Origin: SIG440 sp045591035
Lineage (GTDB): Bacteria > Bacillota > Clostridia > Monoglobales > Monoglobaceae
Direction: 5' to 3'
Assembly (NCBI GenBank): GCA_045591035.1
Contig: JAZNSG010000021.1
Location: 1-34,674, forward strand
DNA: 34,674 bases
In this document: positions 1 to 7,486 of the stretch, one piece after another
Numbering within the stretch: the stretch's first letter is position 1
Layout: each line of letters begins with the position of its first letter
The notes under the pieces: generated by a model
Told to the model about the DNA's origin: nothing
Seen by the model: only the letters and a program-made list of their open reading frames with translations
Databases searched by the model: none
Position numbers and translations under genes: made by a program

Positions 1-497
1 TTGCTCATCTTGAAGAAATATGCTTCTTCATTGCCTTTGTGAACCTCTCTGCCACAATCCGGACACTTTCCGTCAACAAGCTGAGTCTCGGTCCAGAACG
101 ACTCACAAGGCGTACAATACCAGCCGGTATATGAGCTTTTGTAAATATCGCCCTGTTCATAAAGCTTCTTGAAAATCTTTTGTACACTTGCTACATGATA
201 GTCATCTGTAGTTCTTATGAACTTGTCATAGGATGCATTCATAAGGTTCCAAATATCCTTGATTTCACCGGCTACGCCATCAACATAGGTCTGTGGTGAA
301 ATCCCGCTTTCTTCTGCAAGTTGCTGGATTTTCTGGCCGTGTTCATCTGTACCGGTAAGGAAAAACACATCATATCCCTGGTATCTCTTGAAACGTGCAA
401 TTGCGTCAGCAAGAACAACCTCATAGGTGTTACCTATGTGAGGTTTCCGTGAAGTGTATGCAATAGCAGTAGTCAAATAAAACTTTTTCTTTTCCAT
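1..497 (-). CDS. metG: Methionyl-tRNA synthetase, N-terminal part (cut by window edge)
   Basis: Class I aminoacyl-tRNA synthetase that charges tRNA(Met) with methionine in the cytosol. About 165 N-terminal residues are present; the rest lies beyond the left edge. The class I signature appears as PHIGN at about residues 19-23, followed by the TGTDEHGQK segment of the catalytic domain and a zinc-knuckle insertion with the pairs CTPC and CPDC. The KMSKS loop and anticodon domain would lie outside the window. The ATG at 495-497 is preceded by an AAAGGACAGG ribosome site. It follows ruvB in the same direction after a 50-bp gap with no terminator visible, so it probably ends a ruvA-ruvB-metG transcript. 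Identification is secure. Confidence 0.95.
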   Translation of the reverse strand, partial: MEKKKFYLTTAIAYTSRKPHIGNTYEVVLADAIARFKRYQGYDVFFLTGTDEHGQKIQQLAEESGISPQTYVDGVAGEIKDIWNLMNASYDKFIRTTDDYHVASVQKIFKKLYEQGDIYKSSYTGWYCTPCESFWTETQLVDGKCPDCGREVHKGNEEAYFFKMS

Positions 498-547
498 AAT
501 TTATATCCTGTCCTTTTCAAATAGTATTCTTTATGAATTCTGTGATT

Positions 548-1597
548 TTAATCACAGTCAGGCTCCATATTATCAATATATTCGTTATTTTTGCCAAAAG
601 GTACACCAAAATGCTCATAGCCAAGGCGGGTAACCATTCTTCCTCTGGGGGTTCTGCTCAAAAATCCAATCTGCATCAAAAATGGTTCATAAACATCCTC
701 AATTGTTGTACTTTCTTCACCAACAGTTGCAGCTATGGTATCAAGGCCAACGGGCCCGCCGTCATAATTGTTGATAATTGAAAGAATCATTCGTTTATCT
801 GTGGCATCAAGCCCGAGCTTATCAACCTCAAGCATTTTGAGTGCAAAATCTGCAACCTGGTCAGTTATGACTCCACTTGCCTTTATCTGAGCAAAATCTC
901 TGACTCTTTTCAAAAGCCGGTTCGCAATTCTCGGGGTACCACGTGAACGGGATGCTATTTCTGCTGCTCCGCCACTTGTTATTTCTATCCCTAAAATCCC
1001 TGCACTTCTCACTATAATTTTTTCAAGGTCCTTTGGCTCATAAATCTCAAGTCGGCTTATAACACCAAAACGGTCTCTTAGCGGAGCTGTGAGTGCCCCG
1101 GCTTTTGTTGTAGCGCCGATAAGAGTGAACTTGGGCAAATCAAGACGTATGGACCTTGCTGATGGGCCCTTGCCGATAATTATATCAAGTGCTCCATCCT
1201 CCATAGCGGGATAAAGAATTTCTTCAACGCTTCGGTTAAGCCTGTGAATTTCATCAATAAACAAAATATCATTTTCAGACAGATTGGTCAGAAGAGCCGC
1301 CAAATCCCCCTGCTTTTCAATTGCAGGCCCCGAGGTAATCCTGATGTTTACTCCCATTTCGTTTGCAATTATCCCCGCAAGAGTCGTCTTGCCGAGACCG
1401 GGCGGTCCGTAAAGCAAAACATGGTCCAGCGATTCGCCTCGTTTTTTTGCCGCTTCCATAAAAATTTTCAGGTTTTCCTTTACCTTTTCCTGACCGATAT
1501 AATCCTCAAGAAGCTTTGGTCTCAGGCTATATTCAATTTCGTTGTCTCCGCCGACTTCACCGGCAGAAACTATTCTTTCATCAATCTCAAAATCCAT
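548..1597 (-). CDS. ruvB: Holliday junction branch-migration ATPase RuvB
   Basis: AAA+ motor of the RuvABC resolvasome. It forms hexamers that pump DNA through a RuvA-bound Holliday junction during recombination repair. The protein has 349 residues, a normal length. Walker A GPPGLGKT lies at residues 64-71, Walker B is LFIDEIHRL, sensor 1 is IGATTKAG, and the C-terminal winged-helix domain carries RTPRGR. It starts 9 bp downstream of ruvA, so the two are co-transcribed and probably translationally coupled, as in most bacteria. Confidence 0.97.
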   Translation of the reverse strand: MDFEIDERIVSAGEVGGDNEIEYSLRPKLLEDYIGQEKVKENLKIFMEAAKKRGESLDHVLLYGPPGLGKTTLAGIIANEMGVNIRITSGPAIEKQGDLAALLTNLSENDILFIDEIHRLNRSVEEILYPAMEDGALDIIIGKGPSARSIRLDLPKFTLIGATTKAGALTAPLRDRFGVISRLEIYEPKDLEKIIVRSAGILGIEITSGGAAEIASRSRGTPRIANRLLKRVRDFAQIKASGVITDQVADFALKMLEVDKLGLDATDKRMILSIINNYDGGPVGLDTIAATVGEESTTIEDVYEPFLMQIGFLSRTPRGRMVTRLGYEHFGVPFGKNNEYIDNMEPDCD

Positions 1598-1606
1598 AAC
1601 AAAGCC

Positions 1607-2212
1607 TTAACCTTTCATCAGATTTTTTAGTCCGACCTTTACAAGCTCCTCCACAGAGCCCTGTGCACCGGACAAAGCACGTTTTGCCTCTTGAGCAGAA
1701 TATCCAAGAACAACCAACGCCGACACAGCTTCATCTGTTTCACTGTTTCCGCCATGATAAACCTCAACCACTTCATCCGAGGAAACACCCCCAAGGTCAA
1801 CGTCACGAAACTTGTCTTTAAGTTCAAGAACAATGCGTTCGGCACCTTTTGAGCCAAGGCCCGGAGTTTTACTTGCAATATACTTGAAATCATTGGTCAC
1901 AATACAAAGGGCAAACTTTGACGGAGAAATGTTAGAGAGCAAAGAAATTGCGGTTTTTGCCCCCACCCTTGAAACTCCGATAATCATTTCAAAAAGCTCA
2001 AGCTCTTCAAGGGTAGAAAACCCATAAATATCAAAAATATCCGTAGAAGCCTTAAAATTTGAATAGGTAAAAAGCTTAACAAATTCACCAACTTCCCCAA
2101 GACTTTCCAGTGTCCTCGTACTGGCATAAAGCTTATAGCCCACACCGCCCGCATCAACAACTGCAAAGCTCTCGGTTTTCATGGCTAAAGCACCCGATAT
2201 ATAATAAAACAT
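1607..2212 (-). CDS. ruvA: Holliday junction DNA-binding protein RuvA
   Basis: Tetrameric junction-recognition subunit that loads RuvB. It has 201 residues: an N-terminal OB-fold (MFYYISGALA onward), two helix-hairpin-helix motifs (VGAKTAISLL and GLGSKGAERIV) and the small mobile C-terminal domain III (about residues 155-201) that contacts RuvB. The order ruvA-ruvB is standard, but ruvC, usually directly upstream, is separated here by an alcohol dehydrogenase gene that has its own terminator and promoter. The start at 2212 aligns with family N-termini. A clear promoter lies 70-100 bp upstream. Confidence 0.97.
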   Translation of the reverse strand: MFYYISGALAMKTESFAVVDAGGVGYKLYASTRTLESLGEVGEFVKLFTYSNFKASTDIFDIYGFSTLEELELFEMIIGVSRVGAKTAISLLSNISPSKFALCIVTNDFKYIASKTPGLGSKGAERIVLELKDKFRDVDLGGVSSDEVVEVYHGGNSETDEAVSALVVLGYSAQEAKRALSGAQGSVEELVKVGLKNLMKG

Positions 2213-2282
2213 AGCTCCGCTTCCCCCATCTTTCAGCAGGAAAAAGTTACATTCTTCCCCACTTTAAAATACAGTTAGTATT

Positions 2283-2311
2283 ATTATACTATCTTTTTTA
2301 TAAAAAATCAA
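2283..2311 (-). promoter_or_regulatory. Sigma-A promoter of ruvA-ruvB(-metG)
   Basis: On the minus strand TTGATT (2311-2306) is followed after exactly 17 bp by a consensus TATAAT (2288-2283). The predicted start lies about 65 nt upstream of ruvA. It sits just after the terminator of the preceding adh gene, so ruvAB has its own promoter. Confidence 0.8.
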
Positions 2312-2328
2312 GTAAAAGCACCCTTTCA

Positions 2329-2367
2329 TTTATAAAAAAACTGCCGACCCAAAAATTTGGGTCGGCA
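2329..2367 (-). terminator. Rho-independent terminator of the alcohol dehydrogenase gene
   Basis: A 12-bp perfect stem (2342-2353 with 2356-2367, GC-rich TGCCGACCC core) is followed on the minus strand by a run of seven T residues (2340-2334). It lies about 20 bp past the adh stop codon. Confidence 0.9.
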
Positions 2368-2388
2368 TATATGTTTCTTTTCTTTTTA

Positions 2389-3606
2389 TTAGAAATCAAC
2401 CTCTGTGTCATAGTAACAACATTTCAAAAGCTTTTCCATCTGTTCTTCGTTTATGCATCTGGGGTTAGATCCGGTACAAGCATCAGCTACTGCATTCTTT
2501 GCAATTTCAGGAAGTCTTTCAAGGAAAATTTCTTCTGGAACAAATCCTGCTTCGCAGGGATAGCTGTCAGCACCATAGTTCTTTATACATTGGGGAATGT
2601 TGAGAGCATCATTCATGCTACGGAGATATGTAATGAGGTTTGCAACCTTCTCGCCATCGTTTGATCCGCCAAGTCCCATAAAGTCTGCAATAACACCATA
2701 ACGCTTTTTAGCTGTCTCATCCTTTGCGTTAAAAGCAATAACCTTGGGAAGATACATAGCATTTGCTGCACCATGGATAATGTGTGCACCCAAATCCTCA
2801 AAAACCGCACCAGTCTTATGTGCCATTGAATGAACGATACCAAGAAGCGCATTAGAGAAAGCCATACCGGCAAGGCACTGAGCGTTGTGCATTGATGCAC
2901 GTTTGGTCATATCGCCATTATATGAATCGGTGAGATTTTCCTGGATCATCTTTATCGCAAAAATTGCTAAGGGGTCAGTAAACTCTGAATTTGCTGTTGA
3001 AACATAAGCTTCAATCGCATGGGTCATTGCATCCATACCTGTATGAGCAGTGAGCTTCTTAGGCATAGTTTCCGCAAGTGACGGGTCAACGATTGCAACA
3101 TCAGGTGTAATTTCAAAGTCAGCAAGGGGATACTTGATTCCCTTTTCGTAATCGGTAATAACTGAAAAAGCAGTAACTTCTGTGGCTGTACCCGAAGTCG
3201 AGGGAATGGCACAGAACTTTGCCTTTTTACGAAGCTCGGGAATGCCGAACACAACACACATTTCTTCAAATGTTATTTCAGGATATTCGTACTTAATCCA
3301 CATAGCCTTTGCTGCATCAATAGGTGAACCTCCACCAATAGCAACAATCCAGTCAGGCTGAAACGCTTCCATAGCCTTTGCTCCACGCATAACGGTATCA
3401 ACTGACGGATCCGGTTCAATGCCTTCAAAAAGTTCAACCTTCATTCCCGCTTCTTCAAGATAAGCTGTAACCTTGTCAAGGAAACCGAACTTTTTCATTG
3501 AGCCTCCGCCAACGCAAACCATTGCTCTTGTTCCTTTGAGTCCTTTAAGAGCCTCAAGAGCTCCTTCACCGTGGTATAAATCACGAGGTAATGTAAAACG
3601 TGCCAT
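2389..3606 (-). CDS. Iron-containing alcohol dehydrogenase (group III)
   Basis: NAD(P)H-dependent dehydrogenase that interconverts aldehydes and primary alcohols during fermentation. It has 405 residues, which fits the single-domain Fe-ADH family. The nucleotide-binding GGGSPIDAAK lies at residues 91-100. Metal ligands are expected from D192 and H196 (DAMTHAIEAY) and from H263 and H278 in the HSMAH...HIIHG segment. It most resembles the Fe-ADH domain of AdhE and butanol dehydrogenases, but substrate cannot be read from sequence. It is a monocistronic unit placed between ruvC and ruvA, with its own terminator. An extended -10 promoter and a perfect Rex operator lie upstream, which points to control by the NADH/NAD+ ratio and a role in disposing of reducing equivalents. 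Confidence 0.93.
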   Translation of the reverse strand: MARFTLPRDLYHGEGALEALKGLKGTRAMVCVGGGSMKKFGFLDKVTAYLEEAGMKVELFEGIEPDPSVDTVMRGAKAMEAFQPDWIVAIGGGSPIDAAKAMWIKYEYPEITFEEMCVVFGIPELRKKAKFCAIPSTSGTATEVTAFSVITDYEKGIKYPLADFEITPDVAIVDPSLAETMPKKLTAHTGMDAMTHAIEAYVSTANSEFTDPLAIFAIKMIQENLTDSYNGDMTKRASMHNAQCLAGMAFSNALLGIVHSMAHKTGAVFEDLGAHIIHGAANAMYLPKVIAFNAKDETAKKRYGVIADFMGLGGSNDGEKVANLITYLRSMNDALNIPQCIKNYGADSYPCEAGFVPEEIFLERLPEIAKNAVADACTGSNPRCINEEQMEKLLKCCYYDTEVDF

Positions 3607-3671
3607 TTTATATATCTCCTTTGCTTATGAAATATAGTTTGTTATTTTTTTAACATTTATCCGACTTCTGT

Positions 3672-3700
3672 AATATACCACATGAACATTAAAAAGGCAA
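3672..3700 (-). promoter_or_regulatory. Promoter of the alcohol dehydrogenase gene
   Basis: On the minus strand TTGCCT (3700-3695), a 17-bp spacer ending in TGG (extended -10), and TATATT (3677-3672). The transcription start would be near 3665, giving a leader of about 60 nt. Confidence 0.7.
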
Positions 3701-3715
3701 TAGTTTTTCAGAAAG

Positions 3716-3733
3716 TTGTTAATTTTTTAACAA
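3716..3733. promoter_or_regulatory. Rex operator (redox-sensing repressor site)
   Basis: The 18-bp sequence TTGTTAATTTTTTAACAA is an exact match to the described clostridial Rex consensus TTGTTAA-N4-TTAACAA. It lies 15 bp upstream of the -35 element of the adh promoter. Rex is an NADH-responsive repressor whose classic targets in Clostridia are alcohol and butanol dehydrogenase genes. The match is seen in the sequence; regulation is inferred. The site also lies 26 bp past the ruvC stop, where it has no obvious role. Confidence 0.8.
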
Positions 3734-3758
3734 TATTGACAAAAAAATATCAGACTTT

Positions 3759-4244
3759 TTATCTAAACTGTCTATTCTGCCCTGTGTGAGCATGACAAAT
3801 GGCAAGAGCCAATGCGTCTGCAGTATCATCAGGCTTGGGAACCTGTGCCAGATTCAGGATAGCCTTTGTCATTTGCTGAACCTGATTTTTCTCGGCTCTT
3901 CCGTATCCCACTACTGCCTGTTTAACCTGGAGTGGCGTGTACTCAAAAACCGGTATCCCCCGAAGTTTTGCCGCCAAAATCAAAACGCCCCGAGCCTGAG
4001 CTACGTTTATGGCAGTTTTTTGGTTGTTGGTGAAAAACAGCTCCTCTATTGAAACAGCATCGGGCTTTGTTCTGTCCATTATTTCAGAAATCCCGTCATA
4101 AACCTGTTTGAGTCTGTCAAACATATCCTCTCCCGCCTTTGTGGTCACGGCTCCGTATTCCACAACACTGAAACGGTTACCCGTGTAATCAACAACTCCA
4201 ACTCCCACAATTGCAAATCCGGGGTCTATTCCAAGTATTCTCAT
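3759..4244 (-). CDS. ruvC: Crossover junction endodeoxyribonuclease RuvC
   Basis: Dimeric RNase H-fold nuclease that cuts Holliday junctions symmetrically. It has 161 residues. Acidic catalytic residues are D7 in ILGIDPGF, the Glu of SIEELFF, and the Asp residues of KPDDTADALALA near the C-terminus. The ATG at 4244 has an AAAGGAG ribosome site. It diverges from argG across a 187-bp intergenic region that carries ARG boxes. Downstream comes the Rex-controlled adh and not ruvA, so the usual ruvCAB operon is interrupted. Confidence 0.96.
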   Translation of the reverse strand: MRILGIDPGFAIVGVGVVDYTGNRFSVVEYGAVTTKAGEDMFDRLKQVYDGISEIMDRTKPDAVSIEELFFTNNQKTAINVAQARGVLILAAKLRGIPVFEYTPLQVKQAVVGYGRAEKNQVQQMTKAILNLAQVPKPDDTADALALAICHAHTGQNRQFR

Positions 4245-4283
4245 AGGCTCTCCTTTCGCATTTTATACATATCCTCACTTATT

Positions 4284-4321
4284 TATGCATAAAAATTCAC
4301 TTTTTTGCATAAAAATACAAA
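4284..4321 (+). promoter_or_regulatory. Tandem ARG boxes (ArgR operator)
   Basis: Two 18-bp sites, TATGCATAAAAATTCACT (4284-4301) and TTTGCATAAAAATACAAA (4304-4321), lie 2 bp apart. Both follow the ArgR consensus TNTGAATWWWWATTCANW, with one and two core mismatches respectively, and both share C in place of A at the fifth position. A pair of boxes spaced about two helical turns apart is the arrangement bound by an ArgR hexamer. They lie just upstream of the argG -35 element. Repression by arginine is inferred. Confidence 0.7.
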
Positions 4322-4337
4322 TACTTTAAAAAAACTG

Positions 4338-4366
4338 TTGCATTTTTCGAACAAACCTATTATAAT
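4338..4366 (+). promoter_or_regulatory. Promoter of argGH
   Basis: TTGCAT (4338-4343), a 17-bp spacer and a consensus TATAAT (4361-4366). The start would be near 4373, giving a leader of about 59 nt before argG. Confidence 0.8.
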
Positions 4367-4431
4367 ATAAAAAGCGAAATAAAACAAGTATTTTTATTTA
4401 TAATAATTACATAATCTTGGAGGTAATACCA

Positions 4432-5652
4432 ATGGCAAAAGAAAAAGTTGTACTTGCGTATTCAGGTGGTCTGGATACATCAATCATCATAAACTGGTTG
4501 ATTGAAAACTACGGTTACGAGGTTATCGCAGTTTGCGGTGACGTAGGTCAGGGAAAAGAAACCGACGGTCTTGAAGAACGTGCTATAAAGAGCGGTGCTT
4601 CAAAATGCTATATTGAAGATTTGAGAGAAGAATATGTTCGCGATTACATATTCCCAACAGTTAAATCCGGCGCACTTTATGAGGGCAAATATCTTCTCGG
4701 TACTTCTCACGCTCGTCCTATTATTGCAAAAAGATTGGTTGAGATTGCTAAAGCAGAAGGAGCAACAGCTATTTGTCATGGTGCTACCGGCAAGGGAAAT
4801 GACCAGGTTCGTTTTGAGCTTACCATAAAGGCTCTTGCACCTGAAATGAAGATTATCGCACCCTGGAGAATTTGGGATATCAAATCCCGCGAAGACGCTG
4901 TTGACTATGCAGAAGCTCACGGTATTGAAATTCCCGTTACAAAAAAGGACCTTTATTCAAGAGACAGAAATATCTGGCACATCAGCCATGAGGGTATGGA
5001 CCTTGAGGACCCATGGAACGAGCCTCAGCTTGAAAGTCTTTTGAAGCTTGGGGTTTCACCCGAAAAGGCTCCTGACGAACCCACCTATGTTGAAATCGGC
5101 TTTGAAGCAGGTGTTCCCGTATCTGTTGATGGCGAAAAACTTGCTCCCGTTGCTTTGGTTGAAAAACTCAATGCTCTCGGCGGTGCAAATGGTGTTGGGA
5201 TTGCTGATATCTGCGAAGACCGTCTTGTTGGTATGAAGTCAAGAGGCGTTTATGAAACTCCCGGAGGCACAATTTTGTACACTGCTATCCAGGAGCTTGA
5301 ATACCTTTGTCTTGACCGTGACACTCAGGCATTTAAGAGAATGAGCCAAACACAGTTCTCTCAGCTTGTTTACGACGGAAAATGGTTTACACCGCTCCGC
5401 GAGGCTATGTCTGCTATGTATGACGAAATGGATAAGACCGTTACCGGAACAGTCAGACTCAAGCTCTACAAAGGAAGCTGCACTCCCGCAGGTGCGAAGT
5501 CACCCTACTCACTCTATAACGAAGACATCGCAAGTTTTGGTGACAGCCGTGAGCTTTACAGCCACAAGGATTCTGAGGGCTTTATCAACCTCTTTGGTTT
5601 GCCCCTTAAGGTTAGAGCCATTATGAACGCCAAGAACGAAGAGAACAAATAA
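4432..5652 (+). CDS. argG: Argininosuccinate synthase
   Basis: Ligates citrulline and aspartate with ATP to give argininosuccinate, the penultimate step of arginine synthesis. It has 406 residues from the ATG at 4432, which has GGAGG 8 bp upstream at 4419-4423. An in-frame TTG at 4417 overlaps that ribosome site and is therefore not the start. The P-loop-like SGGLDTS motif of the N-type ATP pyrophosphatase fold is at residues 11-17. The family segments GATGKGNDQVRFE and YETPGGTIL are present. It is followed by argH after 68 bp containing a strong hairpin. It is probably ArgR-controlled through the boxes upstream. Confidence 0.97.
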   Translation: MAKEKVVLAYSGGLDTSIIINWLIENYGYEVIAVCGDVGQGKETDGLEERAIKSGASKCYIEDLREEYVRDYIFPTVKSGALYEGKYLLGTSHARPIIAKRLVEIAKAEGATAICHGATGKGNDQVRFELTIKALAPEMKIIAPWRIWDIKSREDAVDYAEAHGIEIPVTKKDLYSRDRNIWHISHEGMDLEDPWNEPQLESLLKLGVSPEKAPDEPTYVEIGFEAGVPVSVDGEKLAPVALVEKLNALGGANGVGIADICEDRLVGMKSRGVYETPGGTILYTAIQELEYLCLDRDTQAFKRMSQTQFSQLVYDGKWFTPLREAMSAMYDEMDKTVTGTVRLKLYKGSCTPAGAKSPYSLYNEDIASFGDSRELYSHKDSEGFINLFGLPLKVRAIMNAKNEENK

Positions 5653-5663
5653 ATCAAATTTTC

Positions 5664-5697
5664 GGCGGTATCTGTATCAGGTGATACTGATACCGCC
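5664..5697 (+). other. Hairpin between argG and argH
   Basis: A near-perfect stem: GGCGGTATC (5664-5672) pairs with GATACCGCC (5689-5697), then a T-T mismatch, then GTATC pairs with GATAC, capped by AGGT. No T-run follows, so it is not a standard terminator. It is probably an mRNA-stability or processing element that sets argG:argH expression. Confidence 0.7.
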
Positions 5698-5720
5698 AAT
5701 CTATATACAGGAGAACTATT

Positions 5721-7082
5721 ATGAAACTTTGGGGCGGAAGATTTTCCAAATCAACAGACAAATCTGTTGATGACTTTAACTCATCAATTCGGTTTGATTC
5801 CCGTATGTACGCTCAGGACATTCGCGGAAGCAAGGCCCACGCAAAAATGCTGGGCAAACAAGGTATCATACCAAAAGAAGATTCCGATTTAATCGTAAAA
5901 ACTCTGGATGAAATCCTTTTGGATATTGAAAACGGCAATGTGGAATTCACCATAGACGCAGAAGACATTCATATGAATATTGAAACAATCCTCATATCCC
6001 GCATAGGGGATGTTGGAAAAAGGCTTCACACCGGCAGAAGCCGAAATGACCAGGTTGCTCTTGATGCAAGACTGTATCTTCGGGATGAATCTGAGGAGCT
6101 TTCGGTTATGCTGAAAGATCTTCTTGAAACCATCCTTAAACTTGCCGAGGAAAACCTTGACACGATTATGCCCGGGTACACCCATCTTCAAAAGGCACAA
6201 CCCATAACCTTTGCTCACCACATTATGGCATACTATGAAATGTTTTCCCGTGACCTTTCAAGGCTTAATGACTGGAAATCCCGTATGAATGTTATGCCCC
6301 TCGGAAGTGGAGCATTGGCAGGGACAACCTATCCCCTTGACCGCGAGTTTGTTGCAAAGGAGCTTGACTTTGACAGTATAACAAAAAACAGTATAGACGG
6401 AGTTTCGGACCGTGATTTTGTATGTGAAATGGCTTTTGTCCTTTCAATGGTTATGGTTCACCTGAGCCGTTTCTCAGAAGAAATCATTCTCTGGAGTTCA
6501 AACGAGTTTTCTTTCGTTGACCTCGACGATGCATACAGCACAGGCTCAAGCATTATGCCCCAGAAAAAAAATCCTGATGTGGCAGAACTCGCCCGTGGCA
6601 AAGCAGGTCGTGTATTCGGTGACCTTTTGGGGCTTTTAACAATGATGAAAGGCCTCCCCCTTGCCTATAACAAGGATATGCAAGAAGACAAGGAGCAAAT
6701 CTTTGATGCAATCGACACGGTTAAAATGTGTCTGCCTGTATTTTCAGGTATGCTTTCAACAATGAAGCTAAAAAAGGATAATATGCTAAACGGTGCAAAA
6801 GGTGGCTTCACCAATGCAACAGACGTGGCAGATTACCTTGTAAAAAAAGGTCTGCCTTTCCGTGACGCCCACGCCGTTGTTGGCAAAATGGTTGCCTATT
6901 GTCTGGACAAGGATACGGTAATTGATGCCCTGTCCATGGAAGAATTCAAGACCTTCTCGGATATTTTCACAGAGGACGTGTACGAAGCAATATCCCTTGA
7001 AACCTGTGTGAATATGCGAAAACTAGTTGGGGGTCCTGCAAAAGAAACCATGAAAGCTGTCATAGACAGCTACAAGAAATAA
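5721..7082 (+). CDS. argH: Argininosuccinate lyase
   Basis: Splits argininosuccinate into arginine and fumarate, completing arginine synthesis. The protein has 453 residues and belongs to the aspartase/fumarase superfamily. The superfamily signature GSSIMPQKKNPD, with the catalytic serine loop, lies at residues 275-286. HTGRSRNDQ is at 103-111 and GYTHLQKAQP at 152-161. A GGAGAA ribosome site precedes the ATG. It is second in the argGH operon and ends about 100 bp before a bidirectional terminator. Confidence 0.97.
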   Translation: MKLWGGRFSKSTDKSVDDFNSSIRFDSRMYAQDIRGSKAHAKMLGKQGIIPKEDSDLIVKTLDEILLDIENGNVEFTIDAEDIHMNIETILISRIGDVGKRLHTGRSRNDQVALDARLYLRDESEELSVMLKDLLETILKLAEENLDTIMPGYTHLQKAQPITFAHHIMAYYEMFSRDLSRLNDWKSRMNVMPLGSGALAGTTYPLDREFVAKELDFDSITKNSIDGVSDRDFVCEMAFVLSMVMVHLSRFSEEIILWSSNEFSFVDLDDAYSTGSSIMPQKKNPDVAELARGKAGRVFGDLLGLLTMMKGLPLAYNKDMQEDKEQIFDAIDTVKMCLPVFSGMLSTMKLKKDNMLNGAKGGFTNATDVADYLVKKGLPFRDAHAVVGKMVAYCLDKDTVIDALSMEEFKTFSDIFTEDVYEAISLETCVNMRKLVGGPAKETMKAVIDSYKK

Positions 7083-7178
7083 AATTGAAGGGGATGTTAA
7101 AATAGTCCAGAACGCAAAAAAGGCAGGATTAAACAAATAACAGCATCACTTTTAATGACACACTTTTTAAAGAATAAT

Positions 7179-7210
7179 AAAAAATCTCGATTTGTTCGAG
7201 ATTTTTTGTT
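7179..7210 (+). terminator. Terminator after argH, probably bidirectional
   Basis: Stem AATCTCGA (7183-7190) with TCGAGATT (7196-7203), loop TTTGT, extended by flanking A and T runs to 12 bp. The T-run (7202-7207) follows on plus and an equivalent T-run follows on minus, so it can also end the 67-residue gene transcribed toward it. Confidence 0.85.
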
Positions 7211-7211
7211 T

Positions 7212-7415
7212 TTAAGCCTTTTTGCTATAAATAAACTTCGCCTCTCGACGTACACCAGTACGCCTTCGGTTGGTGAACAACGCCACTGCCTCATCATGAG
7301 CAAAACAACATAGAGTTTCTTCATCTTCGAAAACATATTCCTTTATTTCGTCAAAATAGGCTTTGGCTTTCTGCTCTGCAACAGGATAAAACTCTCTCGT
7401 TCCGTATGCAATCAT
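7212..7415 (-). CDS. Small uncharacterised protein, 67 residues
   Basis: I do not recognise this protein. It has a good ribosome site (AAAGGAGAA) 5 bp before its ATG and ends directly at a bidirectional terminator, which supports real translation. The first 50 residues are acidic and aromatic (YFDEIKEYVFEDEET). The last 20 are strongly basic (NRRRTGVRREAKFIYSKKA), an abrupt change of composition that looks like two pieces joined. No signal peptide, membrane segment or cysteine motif is visible apart from CC at about 36-37. It follows the toxin-antitoxin transcript in the same direction but behind a terminator. Part of its coding DNA (7264-7273) shares ten bases, inverted, with the neighbouring repeat hairpin. 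Confidence 0.55.
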   Translation of the reverse strand: MIAYGTREFYPVAEQKAKAYFDEIKEYVFEDEETLCCFAHDEAVALFTNRRRTGVRREAKFIYSKKA

Positions 7416-7435
7416 TTAAGTTCTCCTTTTCAAAT

Positions 7436-7464
7436 AAAAAATGCGCCAACCGAAGCTGACGCAC
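7436..7464 (-). terminator. UUCG-loop terminator, repeat copy A
   Basis: On the minus strand a 9-bp stem (7463-7455 with 7450-7442, including G-T pairs) is closed by C(TTCG)G, an ultra-stable tetraloop, and followed by six T residues. It matches copy B at 8280-8308 at 26 of 28 positions. It is placed to end the toxin-antitoxin transcript 150 bp past the toxin stop. Confidence 0.8.
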
Positions 7465-7486
7465 GAAAAACGCACAACTCCAATTG

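Noticed and set aside
3736..3764. TTGACA on plus at 3736-3741 as a promoter
   Set aside because: It would read antisense into ruvC, has a poor -10 at the right distance, and overlaps the Rex-site region by chance in A+T-rich DNA.
4417..4431. TTG at 4417 as argG start
   Set aside because: It overlaps the GGAGG ribosome site that serves the ATG at 4432. The same situation holds for the Lrp gene (TTG 28711) and the M23 gene (frame from 28439).
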